Below, in pieces: positions 1 through 6,948 of a DNA stretch of 12,552 nucleotides. The DNA comes from an uncultured Chromatiaceae bacterium (GTDB lineage: Bacteria; Pseudomonadota; Gammaproteobacteria; Enterobacterales; Alteromonadaceae), in the NCBI GenBank assembly GCA_946482325.1, contig CAMLRA010000124.1:1-12552 (forward strand), in the 5' to 3' direction. How positions within the stretch are numbered: position 1 is the stretch's first letter; every line of letters begins with the position of its first letter. The notes under the pieces were generated by a model. The model made no database searches. It saw nothing but the letters and a program-made list of their open reading frames with translations, and had not been told where the DNA came from. Position numbers and translations under genes: made by a program.

Positions 1-34
1 AACATCATAATAAAAACAGCCTTTGTCCACGCCC

Positions 35-66
35 AAACCGGCAGCCTTTTGGCCGCCGGTTTTTTT
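35..66 (+). terminator. Rho-independent terminator of an upstream plus-strand gene
   Basis: An 8-bp stem, AAACCGGC (35-42) with GCCGGTTT (55-62), encloses a 12-nt loop and runs into seven T (60-66). The polarity fits a plus-strand transcript entering from the left. Tandem in-frame TAA codons at 8-10 and 11-13 could be the end of that gene, but too little of it is present to name it. On the minus strand the stem is followed by only three T, so it would be a poor terminator for the dam operon. Confidence 0.8.
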
Positions 67-67
67 G

Positions 68-96
68 TTGCGACAAAATGCACACTGACGTAAAAT
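68..96 (+). promoter_or_regulatory. Candidate sigma-70 promoter for the two small membrane-protein genes
   Basis: TTGCGA (68-73, 4/6 to the -35 consensus) and TAAAAT (91-96, 5/6 to the -10 consensus) are separated by exactly 17 nt. It lies immediately behind the upstream terminator and would start transcription near 103, leaving a leader of only about 23 nt before ATG 126. This is motif matching by eye. Confidence 0.5.
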
Positions 97-125
97 CGAC
101 CAGTTAACTTGGCATGGATGAAGTG

Positions 126-407
126 ATGAAACAAACAACGCTCGTGAAATCTGCACTATTGCTATTGCCACTGGCTCTGGCTTTTGCCGCTTCGCAGTGG
201 ACAACAACTGAAACCGTGGCTGCCAGCTGTCAGCAGCAGCGCATCGTGACTGATGCAGGCATCGAAAGTTTACAACTGCAATGTACCCACACACCGCAAC
301 AAAGCTGGTTAGGCTGGGCGCAAGGACAAAGCCGCTCTACTCAATTCCATTTCATTGATTTACTGGAATTGCTGAACCGGCTACACAGCCAACAAGAAAC
401 TAAATAA
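126..407 (+). CDS. Small unrecognised exported or membrane-anchored protein (93 aa)
   Basis: I do not recognise a family. From ATG 126 the protein begins MKQTTLVKSA, followed by a hydrophobic stretch to about residue 23 (LLLLPLALAFAA), which looks like a signal peptide or N-terminal anchor. The remainder, rich in Gln, Ser and Thr, would be periplasmic. It contains two cysteines (about C35 and C53), which could form a disulfide, and a Trp-containing segment SWLGWAQGQ. An in-frame ATG at 114 would add MDEV, but it lacks a ribosome binding site and puts acidic residues before the basic n-region, so 126 is preferred. Neither start has a strong Shine-Dalgarno. The gene is probably cotranscribed with the DUF2970 gene 15 nt downstream. 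A real gene is likely (promoter, signal-like start, partner), but its function is unknown. Confidence 0.6.
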   Translation: MKQTTLVKSALLLLPLALAFAASQWTTTETVAASCQQQRIVTDAGIESLQLQCTHTPQQSWLGWAQGQSRSTQFHFIDLLELLNRLHSQQETK

Positions 408-422
408 TCGTACTTCAGACTG

Positions 423-617
423 ATGACAGGCCATAAGCCAGGACTCAGACAAATCCTCAAAGCAGTGTTCGGTGCCTTTGTCGGCGTACAATCCGAACAA
501 CAACGTCAGCAAGACTTCCAGACCCAAAGCCCACTGCCTTACATTATCGCCGGTGTGGTGATGACATTTGTATTTGTGTTGGGGTTAATACTGATAGTGC
601 GGCTGGTTCTGGCCTGA
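423..617 (+). CDS. DUF2970 family small membrane protein (64 aa)
   Basis: This is a short protein with a cytoplasmic amphipathic N-terminus and one C-terminal transmembrane helix (about residues 38-62). The segment AFVGVQSEQQRQQDF (residues 18-32), followed by SPLPYIIAGVVMT and the hydrophobic tail, is the pattern I associate with DUF2970, a family of about 60-residue proteins of unknown function in gamma- and betaproteobacteria. It follows the preceding small gene by 15 nt and has no obvious Shine-Dalgarno, so translation may be coupled to that gene. Its stop codon lies 4 nt from the stop of dam on the other strand, with no terminator between them. No enzymatic motif is visible. A small envelope or accessory role is only a guess. 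Confidence 0.8.
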   Translation: MTGHKPGLRQILKAVFGAFVGVQSEQQRQQDFQTQSPLPYIIAGVVMTFVFVLGLILIVRLVLA

Positions 618-621
618 ACTG

Positions 622-1458
622 TCACTTTTGCCGGTAGATAGCAAATAGTTCGGCAACTTTTCCGCGACTACTGCCCTTCTGACTAATTGAACGGCCAACC
701 TGAATGGAATCAAGCTCGGCACCGGCATAAATTTTCCGGGTCAGCGGTGTATCGTGATTACTTATCACTACCGTATGACCTGCCGCTTGGGCAGCTTCGG
801 CCAAATTCGCCAGCTCAGCCTGATCATCAAAGGTGAAGCTGTTTTTGGCATAAGAAGTAAAGCTGGCCGTTTTGGACAAAGGCACATAAGGTGGGTCGCA
901 ATAAATCACAGTTGGCGGCTTCGGCAGGCGCGCAAAGAGTTCAGGATAACTCAGGCAGGTAAATTCAGCTTTTTGTGCCTTCTCAGCAAAACGCCACAAT
1001 TCCGCTTCGGGAAAATACGGCTTTTTGTATTTACCAAAGGGCACGTTAAACAAACCGGACTGGTTGTAGCGGCAAAGACCATTAAAACAATGCCGGTTTA
1101 AATACAAAAACAGCAGCGAACGCTCGAGCGGGTCGACACTTTGATTAAATTGCTGCCGCAAAGCCAGATAACGTTCTTTGTCGTTGTTTTGCGTATTGAA
1201 AAATTGTTGTGCCGCCCGGATCAACATATCCGGTTTCGTTTGCAATAAACGATACAAACCAATCAGATCAGCGTTGATATCATTGAGTAAATACGCCGGA
1301 TAGTCGGTATTGAGAAATACAGATCCGGCGCCGACAAAAGGTTCAACCAGCAAGTCGCCTTCCGGCAGATGCTGGCGAATCGCTTCAGCCAGATTGTATT
1401 TTCCGCCCGCCCATTTCAGGAAAGCGCGTTGTTTGACAATTTTAACGGCTTTAGTCAA
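622..1458 (-). CDS. dam: DNA adenine methylase Dam (GATC N6-adenine)
   Basis: Dam transfers a methyl group from S-adenosylmethionine to the adenine N6 of GATC, serving mismatch repair strand choice, replication timing and gene regulation. At 278 aa it equals E. coli Dam in length. Visible motifs are FLKWAGGK (13-20) and VEPFVGAGS (38-46) for SAM binding, the conserved NRHCFNGLCRYN (121-132) followed by FNVPFGKYKKPYFPE in the target-recognition region, and the catalytic DPPY (188-191). The start is TTG at 1458, 12 nt after the damX stop. No ATG or GTG exists between the in-frame damX TAA (1471-1473) and the FLKW motif, so the start must be TTG or, less likely, the ATT codon six codons later, which would give an N-terminus close to that of E. 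coli. It is the last gene of the aroK-aroB-damX-dam series. Confidence 0.96.
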   Translation of the reverse strand: MTKAVKIVKQRAFLKWAGGKYNLAEAIRQHLPEGDLLVEPFVGAGSVFLNTDYPAYLLNDINADLIGLYRLLQTKPDMLIRAAQQFFNTQNNDKERYLALRQQFNQSVDPLERSLLFLYLNRHCFNGLCRYNQSGLFNVPFGKYKKPYFPEAELWRFAEKAQKAEFTCLSYPELFARLPKPPTVIYCDPPYVPLSKTASFTSYAKNSFTFDDQAELANLAEAAQAAGHTVVISNHDTPLTRKIYAGAELDSIQVGRSISQKGSSRGKVAELFAIYRQK

Positions 1459-1470
1459 CGCAGCTACCCA

Positions 1471-3093
1471 TTAGTTAGTACTGATTTCACTATGGATATC
1501 ACTGAGCGGCTTGGCGAAGCCCTGTTGCAGTGGAACCGGCAGCTGCGCAGCTTGCGCTTTGGCAGCAGCGGCATCCGGGAACGGTGCCATCACTACGACT
1601 AACTGACGTTTGCCATCTTTGCTACGTTCATAGGTATATGTTTGCAGATTAGCGTAGGTTTGGCGGAAACTCTGTAATGCCGAGTCATTGGAAAACACGA
1701 CTAATTGCAGCGCAAACTGCACGCCTGACAGCGACAGCAGCTCTGACTCAGCATAACGATACCCCCCCGCGGGTTTGCTGGTCGATGGCGTGACACTTTG
1801 CAGTTCTTTTGAGGCTTCCGCGGCTAAATCTTCCACCGGCTCACTGACCGTCGGCTTTGGCGCTGCAGCAACGACTGTCTCTGCGGCCATTTCCGCTTCG
1901 ACATCCGCTTCTGCAGGCAAGACGGTTGTGGTCGCTGGTGTTGTGCTGTCGGCACTGATTTCAGCGGCCAGATCATCCGGCGCCGGTTCAGCCACAACAG
2001 ATTTTTCGACCGGCGCTTGTACCACAGCTGCCGTTTGCTGCTCGCTGTTCGAAGAGGAAGCAGGCTGCAGCGGTTCTGCCACAGGTTCAGGCGGATTCCC
2101 GGCCTGAGCTGTCGGTTCAGCCACAGCGTTTGCCGTCGGAGTTTCCGGCTCAGTCACTGGCGTGGCGCTGACATTCTGCTCCGTAAAATCAACCGGTTTC
2201 TCCAGCCCTTTCACTTCAGCAGTACCGCGTTCAGCTTTTTCCAACTGATTAACAAGCTGTTCGACCACGGCTTTTTCTGGCGCTGGTGGTGGCGGCGCTT
2301 CTTTAACGTTCGCAACTACAGTAGCAACCTCCTGCTCTTCCGGCAGATAAGTCAGAGTGCCAATAGCAGGCCCTTGCTGGAGTTGACGTTCAGTCCAGAA
2401 CCAAAACACCACGACGCCAACGATAACCGCCATACCGATGGTAAACACCCATAGCGGGCCGGCGATTGAGGCAGTTTGTACTGTGGCATGCGTTGGACGT
2501 GCAACCTTGGCGGCGAGCTGTGGGTTGAGCAACACATGCAAATTACCCTGCGCCTGCGCCAACCGCTCAGCAATCGTCAAGGTGCTGAATGCGCTGTCAG
2601 CCAGCAGCATTTCGGCATCTTCCATCGTTACGGGCGCCAGCGGTAAATTCAGTTCGGCATGGGCATCGACCTGCTCAGCAGCCGCAATCACCAGACAAGG
2701 TACGTCGGCCAATTCAGCCCATAATTCCTCGGGTAAATAGTCAGCCTGGTCGAGGATCAAGGCCAGCGGCTGCCGGCTTTCGCGGTCGCCAATTAAGCTC
2801 AGCAGTGGTTTATCCGTGACGATGCCGTGGCCAAACCATTGCTCCAGCAAATGCTGCCGGATTTTGCCGGCGCTGAGCTCAGGCTCAACTGTTAGCAACG
2901 CCAGATTAAATTCATCGGACAATAAATCGGCGATCGCCAGCGTCAGGGTCGATTTGCCCGAGCCGGGCCCGCCAACCAGATAAATCAACTGATAAGGATT
3001 AAATTCAAGCTGGAATACCAGCCGCTCAAGCCACTGACGCTGCGAAGGCAACAAGCCCTGCAACGTCGCCAGTTTTTGATGTAAATCAGCCAT
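1471..3093 (-). CDS. damX: DamX: AAA-type ATPase-like, single-TM, SPOR-domain cell-division protein
   Basis: DamX is an inner-membrane septal protein whose SPOR domain binds peptidoglycan stripped of stem peptides. The 540-aa product has an N-terminal P-loop domain with Walker A GGPGSGKS (about 41-48) and a Walker B-like LALILDQADYL (about 110-120). A transmembrane helix follows at about 213-233, then a long Pro/Ala/Glu/Thr-rich periplasmic linker (about 255-440) containing PPPPAP and two similar EP..DLAAE segments (about 367-380 and 416-428). A C-terminal SPOR domain begins near 459 (FALQLVVFSN) and includes RQLVVVMAPF. ATG 3093 is chosen over TTG 3105 because the latter is a weak codon deeper inside aroB. 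From 3093 the overlap with the aroB stop is 8 nt, suggesting coupled translation. It is longer than E. coli DamX (428 aa), chiefly in the linker. Confidence 0.92.
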   Translation of the reverse strand: MADLHQKLATLQGLLPSQRQWLERLVFQLEFNPYQLIYLVGGPGSGKSTLTLAIADLLSDEFNLALLTVEPELSAGKIRQHLLEQWFGHGIVTDKPLLSLIGDRESRQPLALILDQADYLPEELWAELADVPCLVIAAAEQVDAHAELNLPLAPVTMEDAEMLLADSAFSTLTIAERLAQAQGNLHVLLNPQLAAKVARPTHATVQTASIAGPLWVFTIGMAVIVGVVVFWFWTERQLQQGPAIGTLTYLPEEQEVATVVANVKEAPPPPAPEKAVVEQLVNQLEKAERGTAEVKGLEKPVDFTEQNVSATPVTEPETPTANAVAEPTAQAGNPPEPVAEPLQPASSSNSEQQTAAVVQAPVEKSVVAEPAPDDLAAEISADSTTPATTTVLPAEADVEAEMAAETVVAAAPKPTVSEPVEDLAAEASKELQSVTPSTSKPAGGYRYAESELLSLSGVQFALQLVVFSNDSALQSFRQTYANLQTYTYERSKDGKRQLVVVMAPFPDAAAAKAQAAQLPVPLQQGFAKPLSDIHSEISTN

Positions 3094-4174
3094 GTAAGGT
3101 GCCAAATACCTGAATTAATTCTTGTTCTGTCACGTCATCGACGATGATGGCACGTCCGGGTTGTTGCAACAAGATAAAGCGCATCTGACCGGCTTTGACT
3201 TTTTTATCGGTTTTCATATACGGCAGGAAATCTGCAATCGTCATCCCCTCTGGTGGGTTGACCGGCAACTGAGCAGCAACTAACAGATCACGAATACGGC
3301 TGACATCCGTTGGAGAAAGCCAGCCACGAGCGGCAGACAACTGCGCGGCCATCAGCATGCCGACGGCCACGGCCTCGCCATGCAACCAGTTACCATAACC
3401 CAGCCAGGCTTCAATGGCATGGCCAAAAGTGTGGCCCAGATTCAGTAATGCACGCTCACCCTGCTCAGTCTCATCCCGGCTGACGATATCCGCTTTCATC
3501 TGACAGCAATGGCGGATCATCTGACTGAGTGCAGGTTCCTGTTTAGCCTGAATTTGCCCCTGATGCTGGTCCAGCCAAACTAAAAAGTCAGCATCACCAA
3601 GCAAACCGTATTTGATGACTTCAGCCATGCCGGCAGCGAACTCACGCGCTGGTAATGTTTGCAGCATGTCGGTATCAATCAGCACGGCTTGTGGCTGATT
3701 AAAAGCACCAATCATATTCTTGCCAAGCGGGTGATTGACCGCGGTTTTGCCGCCGACTGAGGAGTCAACCTGGGATAATAACGTGGTTGGAATTTGCAGA
3801 AATGCGGTGCCACGCTGATAACAGGCCGCAACAAAACCGGTCAGGTCACCAATCACGCCACCGCCTAAAGCAACCAATAAGCCATCACGCGGAAATTTCT
3901 GTTGCAGTAAAAAGGAACAGACCTGTTCAAAAGACGCCAGGGTTTTGTAAGCTTCACCGTCGGGTAGCTGCAATTCAGTGACTTCTGCATGGCTGAACAA
4001 AGCGCGGACTTTGTCCAGATACAAACCAGCGACCAGTGGGTTGGAAATCACTGCCACTTTTTTGTATTGCCACAAGGTGGAGAATTCGGGCTGCTCAGCG
4101 GCGCTTTGACTCAGCGCCGGAGCTATCAGGATGGGGTAACTGCGCAGACCAAGTTGAACCGCAACTTTTTCCAT
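3086..4174 (-). CDS. aroB: 3-dehydroquinate synthase
   Basis: AroB catalyses the second shikimate-pathway step, turning DAHP into 3-dehydroquinate in the cytoplasm with NAD+ and a divalent metal. At 362 aa it matches E. coli AroB. The NAD-binding region reads DGLLVALGGGVIGDLTGF (97-114), followed by IPTTLLSQVDSSVGGKTAVN (128-147), which contacts substrate and cofactor. The metal ligands by family alignment are E185 (GMAEVIKYG), H248 (NLGHTFGHAIE) and H265 (WLHGEAVAVG). The ATG at 4174 is well supported by AAGGGAG (4187-4181) 6 nt upstream. The gene lies 20 nt after aroK and its stop overlaps the start of damX, as in the enteric operon. Confidence 0.97.
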   Translation of the reverse strand: MEKVAVQLGLRSYPILIAPALSQSAAEQPEFSTLWQYKKVAVISNPLVAGLYLDKVRALFSHAEVTELQLPDGEAYKTLASFEQVCSFLLQQKFPRDGLLVALGGGVIGDLTGFVAACYQRGTAFLQIPTTLLSQVDSSVGGKTAVNHPLGKNMIGAFNQPQAVLIDTDMLQTLPAREFAAGMAEVIKYGLLGDADFLVWLDQHQGQIQAKQEPALSQMIRHCCQMKADIVSRDETEQGERALLNLGHTFGHAIEAWLGYGNWLHGEAVAVGMLMAAQLSAARGWLSPTDVSRIRDLLVAAQLPVNPPEGMTIADFLPYMKTDKKVKAGQMRFILLQQPGRAIIVDDVTEQELIQVFGTLHG

Positions 4175-4194
4175 CGCCAGCTCCCTTTCTGTAA

Positions 4195-4713
4195 TTAAAA
4201 ACCCAGTTGTTCGACGATTTGGTTTGCGACCGCGCGGGCGCTTTGTTCGTCAGTACGGATAGTGAAATCAGCGATTTCTTCGTACAGTGGATTGCGTTCT
4301 GCTGCCAGACGCTCCAGTACATGTTTTGGTGCTTCTTCGGTTTGCAGTAATGGCCGGCGTTTATCACGCTGGGTCCGGGCAACCTGTTTCTCGATGGGAG
4401 TTTCCAGATACACCACGATACCGCGGGCGGACAGACGATTACGGGTTTCGCGGCTCAGCACAGAACCACCACCGGTTGCCAGTACAATGCCCTGCATACC
4501 TGTTAAGTCTTCAATGACGTTTTCTTCACGCACCCGGAAGCCAGCCTCACCCTCGAGATCAAAGACCCAGGCAATGTCTGCGCCGGTGCGACGTTCGATT
4601 TCCTGATCCGAATCATAAAATTCAAGGTGCAGCATTTCTGCTAAGTGACGGCCAATGGTACTTTTTCCTGCGCCCATTGGGCCAACGAGGAAGATATTGC
4701 GTTTCTCTGCCAT
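4195..4713 (-). CDS. aroK: Shikimate kinase I
   Basis: AroK phosphorylates shikimate to shikimate 3-phosphate using ATP. The 172-aa protein carries Walker [10 protein letters not shown] (11-19), substrate-binding D34 and D36 in [10 protein letters not shown]60 in GFRVREE, the GGG loop at 81-83 (ATGGGSV), the lid RPLL (120-123) and R140 in AERNPLYEE. The N-terminus [19 protein letters not shown] is essentially that of E. coli AroK, fixing the start at 4713 on homology. Oddly, this ATG has no recognisable Shine-Dalgarno, and the reading frame stays open for 39 codons upstream without ATG, GTG or TTG. It is the first gene of aroK-aroB-damX-dam, behind its own promoter and the pilQ terminator. 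Confidence 0.97.
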   Translation of the reverse strand: MAEKRNIFLVGPMGAGKSTIGRHLAEMLHLEFYDSDQEIERRTGADIAWVFDLEGEAGFRVREENVIEDLTGMQGIVLATGGGSVLSRETRNRLSARGIVVYLETPIEKQVARTQRDKRRPLLQTEEAPKHVLERLAAERNPLYEEIADFTIRTDEQSARAVANQIVEQLGF

Positions 4714-4792
4714 ATGTCGTAATGCTAATTCAGCTAACTCAAGAGGGTTGATGTCAGGACCAAAAAGCTCCCGTGAAAATTTTAAGCGCTGA

Positions 4793-4822
4793 ATTATGGC
4801 AGTATTGGCGCGCCCTTCGCAA
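4793..4822 (-). promoter_or_regulatory. Candidate aroK operon promoter with extended -10
   Basis: Read on the minus strand: TTGCGA (4822-4817, 4/6), an 18-nt spacer, then CATAAT (4798-4793, 5/6). TG stands one base upstream of the -10 (4801-4800), forming an extended -10 that would compensate for the weak -35. Transcription would begin near 4786, giving a leader of about 73 nt before the aroK ATG. A 5-bp-arm inverted repeat (TTCGC AA GCGAA on the plus strand, 4816-4827) overlaps the -35. Confidence 0.5.
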
Positions 4823-4832
4823 GCGAAAATTC

Positions 4833-4863
4833 AAAAAGGGACAGGCTTTTGGCTGTCCCTTTT
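4833..4863 (-). terminator. Rho-independent terminator of the pil operon
   Basis: A perfect 11-bp stem (4834-4844 with 4853-4863, core GGGACAG/CTGTCCC) has an 8-nt loop. On the minus strand the stem ends in five T (4837-4833). It begins 25 nt beyond the pilQ stop and lies directly upstream of the aroK promoter, separating the two operons. Confidence 0.85.
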
Positions 4864-4888
4864 GCGGCCTTGCCGGCGCTTTCGGCTA

Positions 4889-6934
4889 TTAACGGCTTTC
4901 GTTAATGATTTTTGGCGTGACGAAAATCAGCAGTTCTTTTTTCTCGGTTTTATCCAATGAACGGCGGAACAATGCACCCGCGTATGGAATATCACCAAGC
5001 ACCGGAATTTTTGACACTGTATTGATGGTTTGTTGCTGATAAATACCACCCAGCACTATGGTTTCACCATTGTCGACCAGCACTTGTGTAGTAATGCGCT
5101 GGGTATCAATAGCTACCGCATTCCCGGTTGGCGTCTGCACCACTTTACCTTCAGTGTCCTGCGTCACGGTCAGGTCGAGGATAATTTTATTATCCGGTGT
5201 GACCTGCGGCGTCACTTCCAGGCTTAATACCGCCTTTTTAAATTCAACTGTGGTGGCACCGCTGGAGGCCGCCTGCACATAAGGGATTTCCACACCCTGC
5301 TCGATGCGGGCTTTTTTCTGATTGGCGGTCGAAATGCGCGGTGACGCCACTATTTCGGCTTTGTTCTCGACTTCCAGCGCCGACAATTCCAGGTCAATCA
5401 AGGTGCCATCGCCAAGCTTGGAAATATGGAAACCGATTTTACCGGCCCCATCCGTACTGACCGGCAAATTGACATTATAGCGACTGTCCAGCGCCGGAAT
5501 AGTGCCTTTGGTCAATGACTCCGCCGCCGCAGCTGTACCTGACACCGCTTTAGTCAGTTGCTGGTCGCTGAAGCCCCAGCGAATACCTAACTCTTCTGCC
5601 ACGCTGTCTTTGACTGTGACCATGCGGGATTCAATCAGCACCTGTTTCACCGGCACGTCCAGCCGCTCGACTAAACGCCGCACGTTTTCAATGGCTTTGG
5701 CGGTGTCCTTTAACAGAATCGTATTGGTACGCTCATCCACCGACACATTGCCGCGTGGTGATAATAACGAGGTATCTTTACCGTCCAGCAGCTTGGCCAA
5801 ATCGGCCGCTTTGGCGTAATTGACCGCGATAAATTCAGAATAAAGCGCCTCTAATTCTTCAACTTTTTGCCGCGCCTGCAGCTCTTTGGCTTCCCGTTCT
5901 GCCAGTTCGTCAGTAGGGGCTACCATCAGGATGTTGCCGTCCATGCGTTTATCTAAGCCCCGCACTTTCAGGACTATGTCGAGCGCCTGATCCCAAGGCG
6001 TGCCGTCGAGTCGCAATGTCACATTGCCACTGACGGAATCGCTGGTCACCAGGTTAAAGCCGTTATAGTCGGCGATGATTTGCAGCACAGTCCGGACCGG
6101 GATGTCCTGGAAGTTCAGTGAAATGGCTTTGCCTTTATAATCTTTGCCACCTTGCATAAAGCTGCCGGCGCTTGCGTCTTTTTCCACGCTCAGGCTAAAA
6201 ATGTTATCAACCTGCTGATAAGCAAAGGTAAATGCTGCAGTAGGTTCAATCACCAGCCGGGTGATCACGCCATCTTTAAAGGTTTCAATACCTTTGACGA
6301 CAGTACCAAAGTCCAGCACGTCCAACTGATACAGCAGGTCATCACCGATATCGGTGTTGTGAAACTCAACAACAATTTTGCCGAGGTTTTCCCGCACGTC
6401 GACGGCAGCCGAACTGTCTTTCAGGAACACCAGCACTTTGCCTTCCCCTTTTTCGCCACGGCGAAAATCGATGGCTTGCACTTTATTAATGTAAGCATTG
6501 GCGTCCGGTTTGGCTTTGCTGACCGAGCTGTCGCTGACCTGCAGATAAAAAGTGTTGCCTTCCATCCGCGTTTTATACAGTTTCAGATGTTCAAGGAACA
6601 CCGAGGTTTTGATGCCTTTTTGCCAGAATTCAGTGCGGGCGTTTTTTACGCCGGCTTTATCGATGGTGACATCGGTCAGTTTTTCTTCGAACTCGGCTTC
6701 CGGAAACACGAGTTCAATCCGCGACGGTTCGTTATAAATCTGGACTTCCGGCGCGCTGCCCAGCGCTTCGTCAAACACAAATTCAATTTCCGTCTCACCG
6801 GTACTCAGGGGTGAATACCTGACGTCATACAAAAGTGGAGCTGCCGTCGCTGAACCCAGACTCAGCAAAACGCATCCAAGCGCTATCCGGCACCAGGCTG
6901 ATCGTTGTTTTTTCATATTTGTTAGTTGATCCAT
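4889..6934 (-). CDS. pilQ: Type IV pilus secretin PilQ
   Basis: PilQ forms the outer-membrane ring through which type IV pili extend and DNA may enter. The 681-aa precursor has a signal peptide (basic KKQR at 8-11, hydrophobic core 17-27, likely cleavage near the AAP at 31-33). Two AMIN-type peptidoglycan-binding regions follow (about 35-130 and 150-250), then an STN/secretin N0 domain (about 270-325, ISLNFQDIPVRTVLQIIA), a secretin N1/NolW domain (about 366-430, ending LVERLDVPVKQVLIE) and the secretin core (about 525-678) with the family signature KIPVLGDIPYAGALFR (642-657) and the end LLIFVTPKII. ATG 6934 has AAGGTG 12 nt or so upstream, overlapping the pilP stop. ATG 6916 would also keep the signal peptide but has no ribosome binding site. 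It is the last gene of pilMNOPQ and is followed by a strong terminator. Confidence 0.96.
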   Translation of the reverse strand: MDQLTNMKKQRSAWCRIALGCVLLSLGSATAAPLLYDVRYSPLSTGETEIEFVFDEALGSAPEVQIYNEPSRIELVFPEAEFEEKLTDVTIDKAGVKNARTEFWQKGIKTSVFLEHLKLYKTRMEGNTFYLQVSDSSVSKAKPDANAYINKVQAIDFRRGEKGEGKVLVFLKDSSAAVDVRENLGKIVVEFHNTDIGDDLLYQLDVLDFGTVVKGIETFKDGVITRLVIEPTAAFTFAYQQVDNIFSLSVEKDASAGSFMQGGKDYKGKAISLNFQDIPVRTVLQIIADYNGFNLVTSDSVSGNVTLRLDGTPWDQALDIVLKVRGLDKRMDGNILMVAPTDELAEREAKELQARQKVEELEALYSEFIAVNYAKAADLAKLLDGKDTSLLSPRGNVSVDERTNTILLKDTAKAIENVRRLVERLDVPVKQVLIESRMVTVKDSVAEELGIRWGFSDQQLTKAVSGTAAAAESLTKGTIPALDSRYNVNLPVSTDGAGKIGFHISKLGDGTLIDLELSALEVENKAEIVASPRISTANQKKARIEQGVEIPYVQAASSGATTVEFKKAVLSLEVTPQVTPDNKIILDLTVTQDTEGKVVQTPTGNAVAIDTQRITTQVLVDNGETIVLGGIYQQQTINTVSKIPVLGDIPYAGALFRRSLDKTEKKELLIFVTPKIINESR

Positions 6935-6948
6935 ATGATGCTCACACC

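Noticed and set aside
754..1101. 115-codon plus-strand frame opposite dam
   Set aside because: It is antisense to the catalytic part of Dam and has no promoter or ribosome binding site. The codon pattern follows dam.
2017..2454. 145-codon plus-strand open frame opposite damX
   Set aside because: It is a shadow of the GC-rich, low-complexity DamX linker. The Arg/Phe/His-rich product has no recognisable domain.
3094..3105. TTG 3105 as damX start
   Set aside because: It adds only four residues, uses a weak codon, and deepens the overlap with aroB. ATG 3093 gives a compact 8-nt overlap.
4714..4785. Aromatic amino acid attenuator upstream of aroK
   Set aside because: The candidate leader peptide has no Phe, Tyr or Trp codon run, and I see no alternative terminator hairpin with a T-run between the proposed start and aroK.
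6152..6814. 220-codon plus-strand open frame opposite pilQ
   Set aside because: It lies entirely antisense to the conserved secretin gene. Its protein (Phe-, His- and Asn-rich) resembles no family, and its openness follows from the codon use of pilQ.
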